58,730 nt of DNA from NCBI GenBank assembly GCA_002448445.1, contig DJYC01000045.1, forward strand, positions 1 to 58,730, given 5' to 3'. The notes below the pieces were generated by a model. It worked only from the letters and a program-made list of their open reading frames with translations. It made no database searches and was not told where the DNA came from. This document shows, in pieces, positions 39,882 through 48,570 of this stretch (positions are counted from its first letter, which is position 1; each line of letters starts with the position of its first letter). Source of the stretch: Treponema sp. UBA6988 (GTDB lineage Bacteria > Spirochaetota > Spirochaetia > Treponematales > Treponemataceae). A program made the translations under genes and the position numbers.

Positions 39882-41090
39882 ATGGGGATCAAGGCTTTAA
39901 CATCCACAAGACTCGCATTTGAAAACCTAAGGCACAAGGCTCAGAGGACGGCCGGGCTTATAACGGTTGCAGCTCTGGTTGCTTTTGTATTGGCCTCCGG
40001 GGGAATCCTTGCGGCAAGCCTCAAGAACGGCCTTGACAGCATGAGGGCGCGTCTGGGGGCAGACCTTATAGTTGTTCCGCTTGGCTACGACGGCGGCATG
40101 GAAGGGCTTTTGCTCAAGGGAGAGCCTGCGTACTTTTACTTTGACAAGTCGGTCGAAGGAAAGGTAAAGTCGGTGAAGGGAGTAAAGAGCGTTTCGTCCC
40201 AGTTTTTCCTTACGTCATCAAACCAGTCCTGCTGCTCGGTTCCGGTTCAGTTCATAGGCTTTGACCCGGATACGGATTTTTCCGTGCAGCCATGGATTTC
40301 CGAAGTTTACAAAGATTCACTCAGGGACGGGGAGCTGATTGCCGGGCACGACATTGCACTGGATGAAGACAAAAGGCTAAAGTTCTTTGGCAAGAAATAC
40401 GGCGTGGCATCCCGGCTTAATGAAACAGGCACAGGATTTGACCAGGCAGTTTATGCAAACATGAACACCATCAGGCAGCTCTTTGAGGAGGCAAAGAAGA
40501 GCGGGCTTAACTTTACGAGGGGAATCAATCCGGACGAGTCTATTTCCAGCGTGCTTGTGAGGATTGAGGACGGCTACACTGCAGACCAGGTTATCCATTC
40601 GATACGCTCTTCATTTGACGGCCTTCAGGTTATAAAGACCAAGAGCATGGTGAGCTCTATTGCGGAAAACCTTGGGAAGCTTGTTGCATTCATATACATT
40701 CTGGTTCCCATTTTCTTTTTATGCGCAACGTTTATGCTTGCAATTGTATTTTCCGTGACGGCAGGTGAGCGGAGGAAGGAATTTGCAACCCTTCGTGCCC
40801 TAGGTGCGACAGGCAATACGGTTTCGGCACTGGTGATTAAGGAGGCCCTTCTTGTCTGCACGGCCGGCGGGATAGCTGGAACGGCACTTTCCACCTTGCT
40901 GCTTCCACTTAGCCAGAGGATAGGGGAAAGCCTTGGCCTGCCCTACCTTAGGCCATCCCCCGCACTTGCGCTTTTGGTGCTTGCACTAAGCCTAGCGGTT
41001 TCCGTTGGCATGGGGCCTGCCGCATCACTTTACACTGCAGTCCGCCTTAACCAGAGGGAAGTGTACCCAACAATAAGGGAGGGTGAATGA
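39882..41090 (+). CDS. FtsX/MacB-type ABC transporter permease
   Basis: A 402-residue permease. The first membrane segment lies at about residues 23-47, followed by a periplasmic domain of about 220 residues and three C-terminal membrane segments (about 265-295, 320-345, 360-385); this is the FtsX arrangement used by LolC/E, MacB and related mechanotransmission exporters. PIFFLCATFMLAIVFSVTAG followed by ERRKEFATLRALGAT is the typical coupling region. It overlaps the ATPase gene by four bases. No MacA-type adaptor is present. Possible substrates are lipoproteins, peptides or metals; the Cys pair SNQSCCS near residue 116 in the periplasmic part could be functional. Confidence 0.85.
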   Translation: MGIKALTSTRLAFENLRHKAQRTAGLITVAALVAFVLASGGILAASLKNGLDSMRARLGADLIVVPLGYDGGMEGLLLKGEPAYFYFDKSVEGKVKSVKGVKSVSSQFFLTSSNQSCCSVPVQFIGFDPDTDFSVQPWISEVYKDSLRDGELIAGHDIALDEDKRLKFFGKKYGVASRLNETGTGFDQAVYANMNTIRQLFEEAKKSGLNFTRGINPDESISSVLVRIEDGYTADQVIHSIRSSFDGLQVIKTKSMVSSIAENLGKLVAFIYILVPIFFLCATFMLAIVFSVTAGERRKEFATLRALGATGNTVSALVIKEALLVCTAGGIAGTALSTLLLPLSQRIGESLGLPYLRPSPALALLVLALSLAVSVGMGPAASLYTAVRLNQREVYPTIREGE

Positions 41091-41764
41091 TGGCTTTTCT
41101 TGAAGTGCAAAAACTTAGCCGCAAATACATAAGGAAGGGTTCTCCATTTTTTTCGGTAAAGGACGCTGACCTTTCGCTTGAAAGGGGAGAATTCATAAGC
41201 ATAACCGGGGCTTCCGGCAGCGGAAAGACTACCCTGCTCAACATGATAGCGGGGCTTCTGCTTCCCACGTCAGGACAGATTCTTATAGACGGAAACAATG
41301 CCGTGGAAAAATCAGACGCAAAAGGGGCCTTGCTCCGCAACAGGGTGATAGGCCTTGTTCCGCAGGGGTACAGCCTGCTTTCCAGCCTTAGCGTGCTGGA
41401 CAACGTGAGGCTGCCCTTCTACCTTTCACGGGAGGAGCGGAAGGGTGAGCCTGAGGGGGAGGCAATGAGGCTTCTTTCGCTTTTGGGGATAGGAGAGCTT
41501 TCTTCCTGTTACCCGGCAAACCTTTCCGGCGGGGAAATAAGAAGGGCGGCAATAGCACGTGCGCTTATAAACAAGCCAGCCCTTCTTCTAGCGGACGAAC
41601 CCACCGGCGACCTTGATGCGGGGAACAAGGAAGAAATAATTTCACTGTTCAGGAAGATTGCAGACGGGGGGACTGCGGTCGTAATGGTAACGCACGACAT
41701 CCAGACGCTGGGCTGTGCGGACAGGAACTTTGTGATGGACAGGGGAATCCTAAGGCCATCGTAA
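41087..41764 (+). CDS. ABC transporter ATP-binding protein, LolD/MacB type
   Basis: A 225-residue ATPase partner of the preceding permease. Walker A is GASGSGKTT near residue 43, the Q loop is in VPQGYSLLSSLSV, the signature is LSGGEIRRAAIARAL near residue 146 and Walker B is LLADEPTGDLD near residue 168. The LolD/FtsE/MacB subfamily is shown by PTGDLD and the short length. It starts with two adjacent ATG codons (41087 and 41090) overlapping the permease stop. Confidence 0.93.
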   Translation: MMAFLEVQKLSRKYIRKGSPFFSVKDADLSLERGEFISITGASGSGKTTLLNMIAGLLLPTSGQILIDGNNAVEKSDAKGALLRNRVIGLVPQGYSLLSSLSVLDNVRLPFYLSREERKGEPEGEAMRLLSLLGIGELSSCYPANLSGGEIRRAAIARALINKPALLLADEPTGDLDAGNKEEIISLFRKIADGGTAVVMVTHDIQTLGCADRNFVMDRGILRPS

Positions 41765-41817
41765 TTCAGACAGCAAATGAAAAAGTTGGAAAAATAAAAA
41801 CATAAGGAAGGTGAACT

Positions 41818-42855
41818 ATGAAGACATTAAGAAAAATCGCGGGAAAGGAATTTGTTTTGACGCTGGCGGCACTGCTTGCGGCGCTGGGTTTTTCGTCATG
41901 CACGAAGAAGGACAAGGCGGATGCGGCATACAAGTACGGCAGCATAAACATTCCGGCGCTGGACGGCTCGCTCTGCGGGGCACCGATATACATTGCCTAC
42001 GAAAAGGGCTTTTTTGCAGAGGAGGGCTTTAACGCAAAGCTCATATCCGCGGACACGGAAAGCCGCAAAATCGGTCTGAACAACGGAACCATCCCCATCG
42101 TAAACGGGGACTTCCAGTTCTTTCCTTCAATAGAGGAAGGGGTGAACGTAAAGGTTGTTGACGGACTTCACAACGGCTGCATCAAATTCGTGGTACGGCC
42201 AGATTCAGATATTTCCGGCGTTAAGGATTTGAAGGGAAAGAAAATCGGCATAGATGAAATTGGCGGCACACCCCACCAGGTGGCAAGCCTTTGGCTGGAG
42301 CAGGCAGGAATATCCGCGCTGCAAAAGGATGGGCAGGTTACATTCCTTCCCTTCTCGGACGGGAACCTGGAGCTCGAGGCCCTCTACAGCGGGGAAATAG
42401 ACGTCGCCGCCATGTGGGACCCTCTTGGAAGCGTTGCGGAAAAGGCTGGCAAGGCAAAGGTGCTCTTTGACCTTTCCACGGACCCTGCTTTTAAGGGAAA
42501 GTACTGCTGCTTCCTTTACGCGTCATCAAAGCTGCTCAAGGAAAAGCCCGAACAGATTGCATCCCTTCTCAGGGCATACAGAAAGGCCCAGGACTGGATA
42601 AGCAGGAACCCGGAGGAAGCGGTGGAAATCATAATCAGCGGAAAGTATTCCCAGATAGAGGACAAGGAGCTTGCGGTGGAACTTATCAAAAGCTACGAAT
42701 ATCCTTCTACGGCCGACCGTGAGGCAAATAAGCAGAGCGTCGAGGCAGACGTGGAGTATTTTGTAAACGCCCTTCATGACATAGGCTACCTTAAAAGCGA
42801 GCCAGCCAAGTTTGCAAAGAGCATTTATTCATTTGTTGAAGTAAACGCCCTGTAA
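41818..42855 (+). CDS. ABC substrate-binding lipoprotein, sulfonate/nitrate type
   Basis: A 345-residue lipoprotein (FSSC, Cys 28) of the SsuA/TauA/NMT1 family, which captures alkanesulfonates, taurine, nitrate or pyrimidine precursors outside the inner membrane. PIYIAYEKGFFAEEGF near residue 55, DLKGKKIGIDEIGGTP near residue 138 and AALYSGEIDVAAMWDP-like EALYSGEIDVAAMWDP near residue 190 are typical. First gene of a three-gene importer followed by MetY, so a sulfur-containing substrate is most likely; this is inference from context. Confidence 0.85.
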   Translation: MKTLRKIAGKEFVLTLAALLAALGFSSCTKKDKADAAYKYGSINIPALDGSLCGAPIYIAYEKGFFAEEGFNAKLISADTESRKIGLNNGTIPIVNGDFQFFPSIEEGVNVKVVDGLHNGCIKFVVRPDSDISGVKDLKGKKIGIDEIGGTPHQVASLWLEQAGISALQKDGQVTFLPFSDGNLELEALYSGEIDVAAMWDPLGSVAEKAGKAKVLFDLSTDPAFKGKYCCFLYASSKLLKEKPEQIASLLRAYRKAQDWISRNPEEAVEIIISGKYSQIEDKELAVELIKSYEYPSTADREANKQSVEADVEYFVNALHDIGYLKSEPAKFAKSIYSFVEVNAL

Positions 42856-42868
42856 GGCGGAGGATTCT

Positions 42869-43873
42869 GTGAGCATCATTAACAAGAGGACTGCAAAGGC
42901 CGCCCGCTCAATAGCAATTTCCGTAGTTGGCTTCATAATTGCAATACTGTCGAACGCATTAATTCCCCAGATTGCGGAAGGGGTCACGATAGAGGAATAC
43001 AAGGTTGGCGGGGCAGCCGTTACGATGAACCAGGCCTACAGGGTTCTGCTTGCGGCAATCATCGTCTTCTTTGCGGCAAGGGGAATACATGCGGCTTTTG
43101 ACAAGGCAAGGCTTGAAAGATACGGCAAGGCTTCTGCATTCAGGTTTGCATGCGGGATAGCCCTGGCACTCTGGGACTTGCTAGGGACAAAGCTCCTCCT
43201 GCTCCCCCAGCCCTTCTTTCCGGGGCCTGCAGGCATAGTCAGGGCCTTTCTTATGGAAAGCGACTTTATCTGGCAGAACACCCTGTATTCGCTGCGCCTG
43301 TTTACAGCGGGATTCCTGCTGGGGCTGGTCTTTGGGGTTGGCACAGGAATCGTAATCGGCTGGTTTCCCAAGGTATGGTACTGGGTTTCGCCCGTGCTGA
43401 ACATAACCGGTGTAATTCCGGCGGTGGCATGGATGCCCTTTGCCCTTACCCTCTTTCCCACCCCCTTTGCGGCGGCAGTCTTCCTAATCGTAATAAGCGT
43501 ATGGTTCCCGGTGGCATCGCTCACGGCTTCCGGGGTAAAGAGCACACCCAAGGCACTCTTTGAGGTTGCAAGGACACTTGGGGCAAGAACGCCATACCTC
43601 GTATTCCGGGTTGCAATCCCCCACGCAATGCCCCAAATTTTTACCGGCATAAACACGGCGAGCGCATTTGCATTCACAACGCTTGTCATGGCGGAGATGA
43701 TGGGGCAGCCGGGAGGACTCGGCTACTACATAAATGCGTCAAAGGTATGGAGCGCCTACTACAAAGTCTTTGCGGCAATCATAGTCATGGCAATCCTCTT
43801 CAGCCTGATTACCGCAGTGGTCAAAAAAATTGAATCCCACATACTCAGGTGGCAGAGGGGGCTTTTAAAATGA
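42869..43873 (+). CDS. ABC importer permease, SsuC/TauC type
   Basis: A 334-residue permease with about seven membrane segments and the BPD_transp_1 EAA loop (TPKALFEVARTLGARTP near residue 230). It begins with GTG behind GGAGG, 13 bases after the binding protein gene. It has two extra N-terminal membrane segments (residues 12-35 and 50-72) before the conserved core that starts near residue 95, longer than usual SsuC at about 260 residues. Its stop overlaps the ATPase start as ATGA. Confidence 0.88.
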   Translation: MSIINKRTAKAARSIAISVVGFIIAILSNALIPQIAEGVTIEEYKVGGAAVTMNQAYRVLLAAIIVFFAARGIHAAFDKARLERYGKASAFRFACGIALALWDLLGTKLLLLPQPFFPGPAGIVRAFLMESDFIWQNTLYSLRLFTAGFLLGLVFGVGTGIVIGWFPKVWYWVSPVLNITGVIPAVAWMPFALTLFPTPFAAAVFLIVISVWFPVASLTASGVKSTPKALFEVARTLGARTPYLVFRVAIPHAMPQIFTGINTASAFAFTTLVMAEMMGQPGGLGYYINASKVWSAYYKVFAAIIVMAILFSLITAVVKKIESHILRWQRGLLK

Positions 43874-44649
43874 GCGGCAATATTCTGGAAATAAGGGGAG
43901 TGAACAGAATCTACTCCAGCGATGACACAAAAGTTACCGCACTGAGCGACATAAACCTGTCCGTAAAAAAGGGTGAATTCATCTCGCTGATTGGATCATC
44001 TGGCTGCGGAAAGACAACTCTCCTGCGGCTGATTGCAGGCCTTGACAAGCCCCAGTCCGGGGAACTGCAGCTTAACGGAGAAAAGATTACGGGGCCGTCG
44101 CCGGAGAGGGGCTATGTCTTCCAGCAGGGAGGCCTCTTCCAGTGGCTTACGGTTGAGCAAAACATAGCATCGGGGCTAAAGGCAAGGCATGTCTACAAGC
44201 AGAACAGGGAAAAGATAGGCGACTACATCTCGCTAATAGGCCTTGAGGGCTTTGAAAAGTCCTTTCCCCACCAGATAAGCGGCGGCATGGCTCAGAGGGT
44301 TGCAATAGCAAGGGCACTGATTAACGGACCGGAAGTGCTGCTTTTGGATGAACCCATGGGCGCACTGGATTCATTCACCAGGGCAGACATACAGGACAAA
44401 CTGCTGGAAATAAGAAAGGCAAGCTCAGTCACAATGATTCTTGTAACCCACGACATTGACGAGGCAATTTACCTTTCCGACAGGATTGTAATCATGACAC
44501 CCCGCCCTGGAAAAATAAGCGAGGTAATGGAAATAAAATTCCCCCATCCCCGGCACCGCGGAGGGACAGAATTCCTTGCGCTAAGAAAGACCCTTCTGGA
44601 AAAATTCCAGCTGGCATCGGCAATGCCCGAACCGGAATATCAAATATAG
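43870..44649 (+). CDS. ABC importer ATPase, SsuB/TauB type
   Basis: A 259-residue ATPase. Walker A is GSSGCGKTT near residue 41, the signature is ISGGMAQRVAIARAL near residue 137 and Walker B is LLLDEPMGALD near residue 159. It is typical of nitrate/sulfonate/taurine importers, down to the VTHDIDEAIYLSDRIVIM region. I set the start at the ATG at 43870 overlapping the permease stop; the frame runs seven codons further into the permease. It completes the importer and is followed after 40 bases by metY. Confidence 0.92.
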   Translation: MSGNILEIRGVNRIYSSDDTKVTALSDINLSVKKGEFISLIGSSGCGKTTLLRLIAGLDKPQSGELQLNGEKITGPSPERGYVFQQGGLFQWLTVEQNIASGLKARHVYKQNREKIGDYISLIGLEGFEKSFPHQISGGMAQRVAIARALINGPEVLLLDEPMGALDSFTRADIQDKLLEIRKASSVTMILVTHDIDEAIYLSDRIVIMTPRPGKISEVMEIKFPHPRHRGGTEFLALRKTLLEKFQLASAMPEPEYQI

Positions 44650-44689
44650 AAAGTTCTAATTCCAACAAAAAAAACAAAAGGAGTATTTT

Positions 44690-45985
44690 ATGGCAGACTT
44701 TGACACAAAAAGGATTCGCGCCGGCTACAATTCGGCAGACCACAACTACGCAGTAAACGTGCCCATTTACCAGACGGCATCATTCGACCTGGGAAGCGTT
44801 GACAGGGCACTTTCACTTTGGGCAATGGAAGAAGCGGCGGGAATCTACACCCGCGTAGGAAACCCAACGGTGTCAGTTCTGGAAGAAAGGATTGCAGCCC
44901 TTGACGGAGCACACGGAGCAGTTGCCCTTGCTTCGGGAATGGCGGCAATTTCCTACACAATCCTTGCTCTAACGGAAGGCGGCGGAAACATAGTTGCCCC
45001 CCACTCCCTCTACGGCGGAAGCGAAGACTCCTTCTCCCACTTTTTCCCCCGCTTCGGCTCCAGCATCAAATTCGTAAAGGACCGCTTTGACGTAAAGTCA
45101 TACGAGGCAGAAATAGACGAAAAGACCCGAGGCATCTACATAGAGACAATCAGCAACCCCAACGCCGAGCTATACGACATAAAGGCCCTAGCAGACCTTG
45201 CCCACTCGCACGGCATTCCGCTCATCGTAGACAATACGGTTGCAACCCCCTTCCTGCTCAACCCAATAGAGCATGGTGTTGACATCGTTGTATACTCTGC
45301 AACCAAAGCAATCGGTGGCCACGGCAACACAATAGCAGGCCTTGTAGTGGAAAGCGGCAAATTCAACTACTCAAAGGAAAAGTTCCCCCAGTTCTACGAA
45401 AAATCCTACAAAATCAGGAACAAGAAAGGAGAAGCCCGCTCTCCGGCAGACATTGACCCGGCAGCCCCCCTGCTCATACACCTCAGGGCCTTCTACCTGG
45501 AATTCATAGGCGCAGCCCTAAGCCCCTTCGACGCCTTCCTTATCCTGCAGGGACTGGACACCATATCGGAAAGGGTCGCAAAGCAGACAGCCAACGCAAA
45601 AAAGATTGTCTCCTATCTTGAAGGAAAAAAAGAAGTCGCATGGGTAAAGCACCCGGAGGCAAAGGACAGCAAGTTCAAGGCACTGGCCCAGAAATACTTC
45701 CCCAAGGGAACCGGCGGAATCCTCTCATTCGGCTTTGCAGGCAACCATGACCAGCTGCAGAAGTTCATAGGCCACCTAAAGTATTTTTCATACCACGTCA
45801 ACATCGGAGACGTAAGGTCGCTTATCGTAAACTCCCCCAAGACTACCCACGCGGAGCTTGACGGAGAGCATTTGAAGGCTGCCGGAATTGAAGAGAACAC
45901 GGTAAGAATTTCCGCAGGACTTGAAAGCGCGGATGACCTTTTGGCAGACCTTGAGGAAGCCTTTGAATATGCCTTCAGACAGTAA
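44690..45985 (+). CDS. metY: O-acetylhomoserine sulfhydrylase (MetY-like)
   Basis: A 431-residue PLP enzyme of the Cys/Met metabolism family. The PLP lysine is Lys 206 in YSATKAIGGHG; YTRVGNPTVSVLEERIAALD near residue 53 and SGMAAISY near residue 83 are family marks. The length and the large insertion before residue 270 (DPAAPLLIHLRAFYLEFIGA) fit MetY, which makes homocysteine from O-acetylhomoserine and sulfide, better than MetB or MGL at about 390-400 residues. Lying just after a sulfonate-type importer and near metF, it fits methionine synthesis by direct sulfhydrylation. A good AAAAGGAG precedes the ATG. Confidence 0.88.
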   Translation: MADFDTKRIRAGYNSADHNYAVNVPIYQTASFDLGSVDRALSLWAMEEAAGIYTRVGNPTVSVLEERIAALDGAHGAVALASGMAAISYTILALTEGGGNIVAPHSLYGGSEDSFSHFFPRFGSSIKFVKDRFDVKSYEAEIDEKTRGIYIETISNPNAELYDIKALADLAHSHGIPLIVDNTVATPFLLNPIEHGVDIVVYSATKAIGGHGNTIAGLVVESGKFNYSKEKFPQFYEKSYKIRNKKGEARSPADIDPAAPLLIHLRAFYLEFIGAALSPFDAFLILQGLDTISERVAKQTANAKKIVSYLEGKKEVAWVKHPEAKDSKFKALAQKYFPKGTGGILSFGFAGNHDQLQKFIGHLKYFSYHVNIGDVRSLIVNSPKTTHAELDGEHLKAAGIEENTVRISAGLESADDLLADLEEAFEYAFRQ

Positions 45986-46475
45986 GACAAGCTTTTCAAT
46001 CACAACTGCCTCTCCAAAGGACCTGGACGAACTGCACAAAATAGAAAGGCTCTGCTTTGGCGGCGGAAAAGCGGCATCAAGAGAAGCCTTCCTGTACAGG
46101 CTCGCAAACTTCCCCGGCTACTTCCTAAAGGCGGAGGCTGGCGGAAGAATAGCAGGCTTTGTAAACGGATGCCCATCCGACCAGAACTTCATAACCGACG
46201 ACCTCTTCTTGGCAGGCAGCTCCTTCAAGACAAGTGGCAGAAACCTGCTGATATTCGGACTTGCAGTCCACCCGGACTTCCGCAGGCAGGGAATCGCACA
46301 CGCACTCATGGAGAGCATACTCAGAGCAACTAAGGCGGACGGAAAAAGCAGGGTTTCACTCACATGCGAGGAACACCTCATCCCCTTCTACGAAGCCTTT
46401 GGCTACAAAAAACACGGGGTGTCAAAGTCCGTAATAGGCGGCATAAAATTCTTTGACATGGAGATGGGGCTTTAG
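45969..46475 (+). CDS. GNAT-family N-acetyltransferase
   Basis: A 168-residue acetyltransferase. The acetyl-CoA loop is RRQGIA in GLAVHPDFRRQGIAHALM near residue 106, and the end has the usual IPFYEAFGYKKHGV near residue 140. Its overall form is like the AANAT-type amine acetyltransferases. The start at 45969 overlaps metY by 17 bases; the frame is open 16 codons further up inside metY. Substrate unknown; its place after metY hints at an amino-acid or thiol substrate. Confidence 0.85.
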   Translation: MPSDSKTSFSITTASPKDLDELHKIERLCFGGGKAASREAFLYRLANFPGYFLKAEAGGRIAGFVNGCPSDQNFITDDLFLAGSSFKTSGRNLLIFGLAVHPDFRRQGIAHALMESILRATKADGKSRVSLTCEEHLIPFYEAFGYKKHGVSKSVIGGIKFFDMEMGL

Positions 46476-46560
46476 GGCTTAGCTTCCTTTCTGCGGCACT
46501 TGGCTTTCAAGGCCGGGTCGAATTTTATGCTGCCGGCAGTGCCCATACCGTGGCGCTTGC

Positions 46561-46655
46561 GGGGTTCCGGGGGTCCCTACCCCCTCCATTGCTCGCCCGT
46601 AGCTTTGCTACGAGTTCGCAACCCGCCTTTGGCGGGCCCCTCCAGTGCCTGCCGT
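46561..46655. repeat. Intergenic hairpin repeat, copy D
   Basis: Minus strand: GCAATGGAGG, a perfect GGGGGT-AGGG-ACCCCC hairpin, CGGAACCCC. Plus strand: GCAACCCGCCTTTGGCGGGC, shared with copy E. It sits between the GNAT gene and the tRNA-Gly promoter; nothing else is seen in this gap of 282 bases. Confidence 0.65.
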
Positions 46656-46696
46656 GCTTTTTTTTGCTTAAAATTTCATTTTTTGGCAAAACGGTA

Positions 46697-46725
46697 TTGA
46701 CACTTTCTTTCATATACTGTAGTAT
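46697..46725 (+). promoter_or_regulatory. Promoter of the tRNA-Gly pair
   Basis: Exact TTGACA at 46697-46702, a 17-base spacer and TAGTAT at 46720-46725. Confidence 0.65.
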
Positions 46726-46757
46726 CATTTTAACACATTCCTGTAGTGAATGGTTTT

Positions 46758-46829
46758 GCGGAAATGGCTCAATGGTAGAGCGCGACCTTGCCAAGGTCGA
46801 TGTTGCGGGTTCGATTCCCGTTTTCCGCT
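46758..46829 (+). tRNA. tRNA-Gly (GCC), first copy
   Basis: Acceptor GCGGAAA/TTTCCGC, anticodon arm CGACCTTGCCAAGGTCG giving GCC, T arm GCGGGTTCGATTCCCGT. Sequence identical to the copy 100 bases downstream. Confidence 0.95.
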
Positions 46830-46857
46830 CTAGCCTTTTGGCGAATATACGCATTTT

Positions 46858-46929
46858 GCGGAAATGGCTCAATGGTAGAGCGCGACCTTGCCAAGGTCGA
46901 TGTTGCGGGTTCGATTCCCGTTTTCCGCT
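46858..46929 (+). tRNA. tRNA-Gly (GCC), second copy
   Basis: Identical to the first copy, in the same transcript, exactly 100 bases later; ends at the following terminator. A recent tandem duplication is the simplest explanation. Confidence 0.95.
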
Positions 46930-46939
46930 CTAAGCTTCG

Positions 46940-46976
46940 GGCGATTTAGATTAGTTCTAAAATCGCCTTTTTTTTT
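46940..46976 (+). terminator. Terminator after the tRNA-Gly pair
   Basis: GGCGATTTAGA at 46940-46950 and TCTAAAATCGCC at 46956-46967, followed by nine T. It separates the tRNAs from tig. Confidence 0.85.
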
Positions 46977-47003
46977 ACATCTATCATAAAAGGGGAACCC
47001 TAA

Positions 47004-48374
47004 GTGAACGTAACCAAAGAAATCAAAAAGACTGAAAACTCAAGCGTAAAGCTCACCGCTACAATCAGCAAAGATGACGTTGCGGCCGAATACAAGTCAA
47101 GCATTGCAAAATACGCAAAGAACATCCAGATTCCCGGCTTCCGCAAGGGACACGTTCCCGTTTCCGTATTGGAAAGCAAATACGGCGACGCATTAAAGTC
47201 AGAAATCACAGGTGACCTCATCGACAAGGCACTCAACGAAATCCTCCAGGGAGACGATGCAAAGGACATCCGCCCCCTCCCCTATGCACAGCCCCGCCTC
47301 GAAGGCGACAAGCTGCCGGAATTCGACACATCAAAGGACTTTACCTTCACCGTAACATACGACATATTCCCGGAAGTAAAAGTTGCAAGCTTCAGCGGCA
47401 TAACGGTAAAGGAACCTGTTGTTGAACTCGGCGACAAGGACCTTCAGGACGAGCTCAAGGCAATCCAGGAGCGCAACGCATCCGTAATAGACAAGAAGGA
47501 TGGTGACCCGGTTGCAAAGGACAACATCGTAACAATCGACTATTCAGAGCTTGACGACTCAGGCAATGTAATCGAAGGCAGCAAACGCGAGGGCTTTGTG
47601 TTCACAGTAGGCTCAGGCGAAAACATCTACAAGATTGACGATGAAATCACCGGCATGAAGAAAGACGAGACCAAGCAGATTACAAAGACCTACGACAAGA
47701 AGGATCCTGATGCAGACCTTGCCGGAAAGACAAAGAAAATCAGCGTAACGGTAAAGGCAATCAAGGAACGCCTGCTTCCTGCACTGGACGATGACCTTGC
47801 CCAGGACGTAAACGAAAAATACAAGACACTTGACGACCTCAAGAAAGACATAATGCACAACATGGAGCTTGCAAAGAACAGGAAGATTAAGGAAATCAAG
47901 AACCAGAGCCTCCTTTCCCAGCTTGTTGAAAAGACCCCATTCGACTTGCCAAAGTCTATGATTGCTGCAGAAAACGAAGCAAGATGGAACATGCTTGCAC
48001 AGCAGTTCAAGACAAGCCCAGAGCAGCTTGAAAAGATGATTCTTTCATCTGGCCAGTCAAAGGAAGCAATGCTTGAGCAGTGGGTTGGCAATACAGAAAA
48101 GATGCTCAAGAGCCGCATCATCGTTGACGCTCTTATGCGCGACAAAAACATCTCCGTTACACCGGAAGAAGTTGACGCTGAATATGCCAAGATTGCCGAA
48201 GAAAATGGCATTACCCTTGACGAAGTTAAGGAACACTACAAGGACCTTAAGGCTAAGGAATACCTTGTTGACGAAGTTAAGGAAAACAAGCTTTTTGATG
48301 AACTTTACAAAGAAGTAAAGGTGGCAAAAGGCGACAAGACAACTTTTGCAGATTTATTTAAGGAAGAAAAATAA
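47004..48374 (+). CDS. tig: Trigger factor
   Basis: A 456-residue ribosome-associated chaperone with prolyl isomerase activity. The ribosome-binding signature GFRKGHVP appears as IPGFRKGHVPVSVLESKYG near residue 42. The FKBP-like domain spans about 155-240 and the C-terminal helical arms run to the end. It starts with GTG behind AAGGGG. clpP and clpX follow, the standard tig-clpP-clpX order, but a terminator and new promoter lie between tig and clpP. Confidence 0.96.
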   Translation: MNVTKEIKKTENSSVKLTATISKDDVAAEYKSSIAKYAKNIQIPGFRKGHVPVSVLESKYGDALKSEITGDLIDKALNEILQGDDAKDIRPLPYAQPRLEGDKLPEFDTSKDFTFTVTYDIFPEVKVASFSGITVKEPVVELGDKDLQDELKAIQERNASVIDKKDGDPVAKDNIVTIDYSELDDSGNVIEGSKREGFVFTVGSGENIYKIDDEITGMKKDETKQITKTYDKKDPDADLAGKTKKISVTVKAIKERLLPALDDDLAQDVNEKYKTLDDLKKDIMHNMELAKNRKIKEIKNQSLLSQLVEKTPFDLPKSMIAAENEARWNMLAQQFKTSPEQLEKMILSSGQSKEAMLEQWVGNTEKMLKSRIIVDALMRDKNISVTPEEVDAEYAKIAEENGITLDEVKEHYKDLKAKEYLVDEVKENKLFDELYKEVKVAKGDKTTFADLFKEEK

Positions 48375-48421
48375 AGCTGATGCGGAAAGGGCAGATTTTC
48401 TTCCCTAACCTGCACAAAAGA

Positions 48422-48500
48422 ACGGAATGCCGCTAAAATTGCCGATTGTTTAACTTTATAAAAATAATTGGCGTTTTGAGTTGTCGCATTCCGTTTTTTT
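48422..48500 (+). terminator. Terminator after tig
   Basis: Perfect nine-base arms ACGGAATGC at 48422-48430 and GCATTCCGT at 48486-48494 with a long loop, followed by T. The clpP promoter overlaps its right arm. Confidence 0.5.
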
Positions 48501-48509
48501 ATTTATATT
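48481..48509 (+). promoter_or_regulatory. Promoter of clpP-clpX
   Basis: TTGTCG at 48481-48486, a 17-base spacer and TATATT at 48504-48509, about 60 bases before the clpP ATG. No heat-shock element (CIRCE) is seen. Confidence 0.5.
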
Positions 48510-48570
48510 ATATGTATAAGTAAATAAAGATTTGCGCAGCTTACTGATGCCGCGCCCCTTTGGAGTTTTT

